Shown here: one piece after another, positions 4,372 through 5,837 of the stretch | How positions within the stretch are numbered: the stretch's first letter is position 1 | Layout of the letters: each line of letters opens with the position of its first letter | NCBI GenBank assembly: GCA_013813145.1 | Contig: JACCSE010000151.1 | Span: 1-5,837, forward strand | Source: Gemmatimonadales bacterium | Lineage (GTDB): Bacteria; Gemmatimonadota; Gemmatimonadetes; Gemmatimonadales; GWC2-71-9 | Length of the DNA: 5,837 nt | Reading direction: 5' to 3' | The notes under the pieces: generated by a model | Seen by the model: the letters and a program-made list of their open reading frames with translations, nothing else | Databases searched by the model: none | What the model was told of the DNA's origin: nothing | Translations under genes and position numbers: made by a program

Positions 4372-5580
4372 GTGACTACCGCCCGACGTACCCACGGATT
4401 CCGCGAGTCGGTGATCCGGGGAATGACCCGGCTAGCGCGCGAGTACAACTCGATCAACCTGGCGCAGGGGTTCCCCAACTTCCCGGCCCCCGACCTGTTG
4501 AAAGAGGCGGCCATTCGGGCGGTGAGGGATGACATCAATCAATACGCCATCACCTGGGGCGCGCAGCGGCTCCGGGAGGCGCTCGCCCGCAAATACGCGA
4601 CGTGGTACGCCATCGCGGCCGATCCTGAGCGGGAGATCACCGTCACCTGCGGCGCCACGGAGGCGATGATCGCCACGCTGCTCGCGCTAGTGAATCCGGG
4701 CGACGAGGTGATCGTGTTCGAGCCGTTCTACGAAAACTACGGCCCGGACACGATTCTCGCGGACGCCCGGCCGGTCTACGTGCCGCTGGAGCCGTCCGGG
4801 CCCCTGGACCTGGACCGCCTCGCCTCCGCCTTCTCACCCCGCACCCGCGCGATCATCGTCAACACGCCGAGCAACCCCGCCGGCCGGGTCCTCACCCGGG
4901 CCGAGCTGGAGGCGATCCGGGATCTGTGCGTCAGGTACGACGCCCTGGCGGTGACCGACGAGATCTACGAACACATCCGATTCTGGGGCGAGCACATCCC
5001 GATCGCGACGCTGCCCGGGATGCGGGAGCGCACCGTCACCATCAGCGGCGCCTCGAAGACGTTCAGCGTGACGGGGTGGCGGGTGGGATGGATCGTGGCG
5101 CCGGCGGCGCTCACCGACGCGATCCGGAAGGTGCACGATTTCCTGACCGTCGGCGCGCCGGCGCCGCTTCAGGAGGGAGTCGCCGTCGCGCTGGACCAGC
5201 TCGACGAATCATTCTACGCTAGCCTGGCCGAGGGATACCGGGGCCGGCGCGATCTGCTCCACGCGGCGCTGGTCGAGTCGGGGTTCAAGTGCGAGCCGCC
5301 GGAGGGCGCGTACTATATCCTCGCGGACTACTCCGGTCTCTCCGAGCTCGACGACACCGCCTTCGCCGTCTGGCTGTCGCGGGAAGTGGGCGTCACGCCG
5401 GTGCCGGGGTCCAGCTTCTTCTCCCGAGGAGGCGAGCGGTCCCTGGTGCGGTTCGTCTTCTGCAAGACGAGCGACGTGCTGGAAGAGGCCGCTCGGAGAC
5501 TCAGGGGGACAGCGGGGCAGCGGGGCAGCGGAGCGGAGCGGACAGAGGAGCCGGCGGTGAGGAGCGGGCTTCAGCGGTGA
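4372..5580 (+). CDS. Class I/II PLP-dependent aminotransferase (YbdL / kynurenine aminotransferase type)
   Basis: 402 residues. A cytoplasmic fold-type I aminotransferase moving an amino group between an amino acid and a 2-oxo acid through pyridoxal phosphate. Motifs in order: INLAQGFPNFPAPDLLKEA (28-46), NQYAITWGAQRLREALARKY (56-75), CGATEAM with the PLP-phosphate loop (93-99), NTPSNPAGR (Asn168), VTDEIYEHI (Asp196 to the pyridine N, Tyr199), SGASKTFSVTGWRVGW (Schiff-base Lys229), EGAYYILADYS (311-321) and LVRFVF (Arg360, substrate carboxylate). The QGFP start, the Y-E-HI segment and the K-T-F/Y-x-x-TGW segment resemble methionine- and kynurenine-oxoglutarate aminotransferases more than AspC. 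Substrate is unproven; a broad aromatic/methionine specificity is a reasonable guess. GTG 4372 has GGAG 5 nt upstream and gives the normal family N-terminus; the frame stays open far upstream, antisense to the phosphatase, but that is not coding. The family-like region ends near RRLRG at 375-379. The last 20 or so residues come from a G-rich repeat. The stop overlaps the next gene. Confidence 0.95.
   Translation: MTTARRTHGFRESVIRGMTRLAREYNSINLAQGFPNFPAPDLLKEAAIRAVRDDINQYAITWGAQRLREALARKYATWYAIAADPEREITVTCGATEAMIATLLALVNPGDEVIVFEPFYENYGPDTILADARPVYVPLEPSGPLDLDRLASAFSPRTRAIIVNTPSNPAGRVLTRAELEAIRDLCVRYDALAVTDEIYEHIRFWGEHIPIATLPGMRERTVTISGASKTFSVTGWRVGWIVAPAALTDAIRKVHDFLTVGAPAPLQEGVAVALDQLDESFYASLAEGYRGRRDLLHAALVESGFKCEPPEGAYYILADYSGLSELDDTAFAVWLSREVGVTPVPGSSFFSRGGERSLVRFVFCKTSDVLEEAARRLRGTAGQRGSGAERTEEPAVRSGLQR
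5504..5540. repeat. G-rich 8-mer tandem repeat at the aminotransferase 3' end
   Basis: GGGGGACAGC, then GGGGCAGC twice, then degenerate GGAGC units. The repeat is read as codons for the aminotransferase C-terminal tail (AGQRGSGAERTEE) and shares a 14-nt exact match with 4245-4258. The regularly spaced G-tracts could form a two-tier G-quadruplex in the coding strand or mRNA; this is inference. Confidence 0.6.
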
Positions 5581-5837
5581 TCGCTCCCGGACTCGCGGTC
5601 GTCACCGGCGCTTCCGCGGGCATCGGGCGGGAGTTCTGCGTCCAGCTCGCGGCGCGGGGGCACGACCTGGTGGTCGTAGCGCGCGATGGGGAGCGGCTCG
5701 CCGCCCTGCAGCGGGAGCTGACGCAGCGGCATCGGATCGCGGTCGAGCCGTTCCCGGCCGATCTGGCCCGGGAGCCTGACATCGCGCGGGTGGCGGAGCG
5801 GGTCGGGCGCGCGGCCGAGCTCAGCGTCCTGGTGAAC
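5577..5837 (+). CDS. Short-chain dehydrogenase/reductase (SDR), N-terminus only, cut off by window edge
   Basis: The first 87 residues of a Rossmann-fold NAD(P)H oxidoreductase. VVTGASAGIGREF (8-20) carries the classical SDR TGxxxGxG cofactor motif. LVVVARDGERLAALQREL (31-48) places an Arg after beta-strand 2, which in this family favours NADP(H) over NAD(H). ADLA with Asp62 is the adenine-contacting acidic position. LSVLVN at the window edge is the start of the NNAG motif. The catalytic Ser-Tyr-Lys lie outside the window, so substrate cannot be judged. GTG 5577 overlaps the aminotransferase stop (GTGA), implying translational coupling in one operon. A GGAG at 5561-5564 is 12 nt upstream, somewhat far. 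The start fits the usual 5-8 residues before the first beta-strand. Confidence 0.9.
   Translation, partial: MIAPGLAVVTGASAGIGREFCVQLAARGHDLVVVARDGERLAALQRELTQRHRIAVEPFPADLAREPDIARVAERVGRAAELSVLVN

Noticed and set aside
1..5837. Search for CRISPR arrays, IS elements, tRNA or rRNA genes, toxin-antitoxin or phage-defence genes.
   Set aside because: No spaced direct repeats, transposase motifs, tRNA-like cloverleaf or defence-family motifs were seen by eye. All long real frames are housekeeping or envelope-type genes.

Overview
The window is very GC-rich, at an estimated 65-70% by eye, with strongly G/C-biased third codon positions. It looks like ordinary chromosomal sequence from a GC-rich bacterium. 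Three traits suggest Gemmatimonadota: the style of the membrane protein at 2193-3425, a YtxH-type protein coupled to a class A PBP, and G-rich intergenic 8-mer repeats. This placement is inference, because the window holds no rRNA or marker gene.

Layout. (1) 1-1768, minus strand: a two-gene operon. A YtxH-like membrane protein (1190-1768) is followed after 5 bp by a class A penicillin-binding protein that starts at GTG 1184 and runs off the left edge just after its transpeptidase SxxK motif. (2) 1769-2192: a 424-bp divergent intergenic region. It holds three small inverted repeats, a perfect 12-bp palindrome and a 16-codon minus-strand ORF behind an unusually complete Shine-Dalgarno sequence. 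(3) 2193-3425, plus strand: an uncharacterised single-pass membrane protein with a short N-terminal domain resembling GYF_2. (4) 3400-4212, minus strand: a PHP-superfamily CpsB/CapC/YwqE-type tyrosine phosphatase. Its 3' end overlaps gene (3) convergently by 26 bp. (5) 4372-5580, plus strand: a class I/II PLP-dependent aminotransferase of the YbdL / kynurenine aminotransferase type, divergent from (4). (6) 5577 to the right edge, plus strand: the NADP-binding N-terminus of a short-chain dehydrogenase, translationally coupled to (5) through a GTGA overlap.

How the genes relate. The YtxH-PBP pair is an envelope or peptidoglycan unit. The CpsB-like phosphatase belongs to a family that controls polysaccharide export kinases, but no kinase or polymerase gene is visible here, so it is an orphan within this window. 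The aminotransferase and SDR form a metabolic operon of unknown substrate.

I see no mobile element, CRISPR array, tRNA, rRNA or defence system, and no convincing novel multi-gene system. The best leads are the lineage-style membrane protein, the small ORF in the divergent region, and the G-rich repeats flanking the aminotransferase, one copy of which appears to have been captured as that protein's C-terminal tail.
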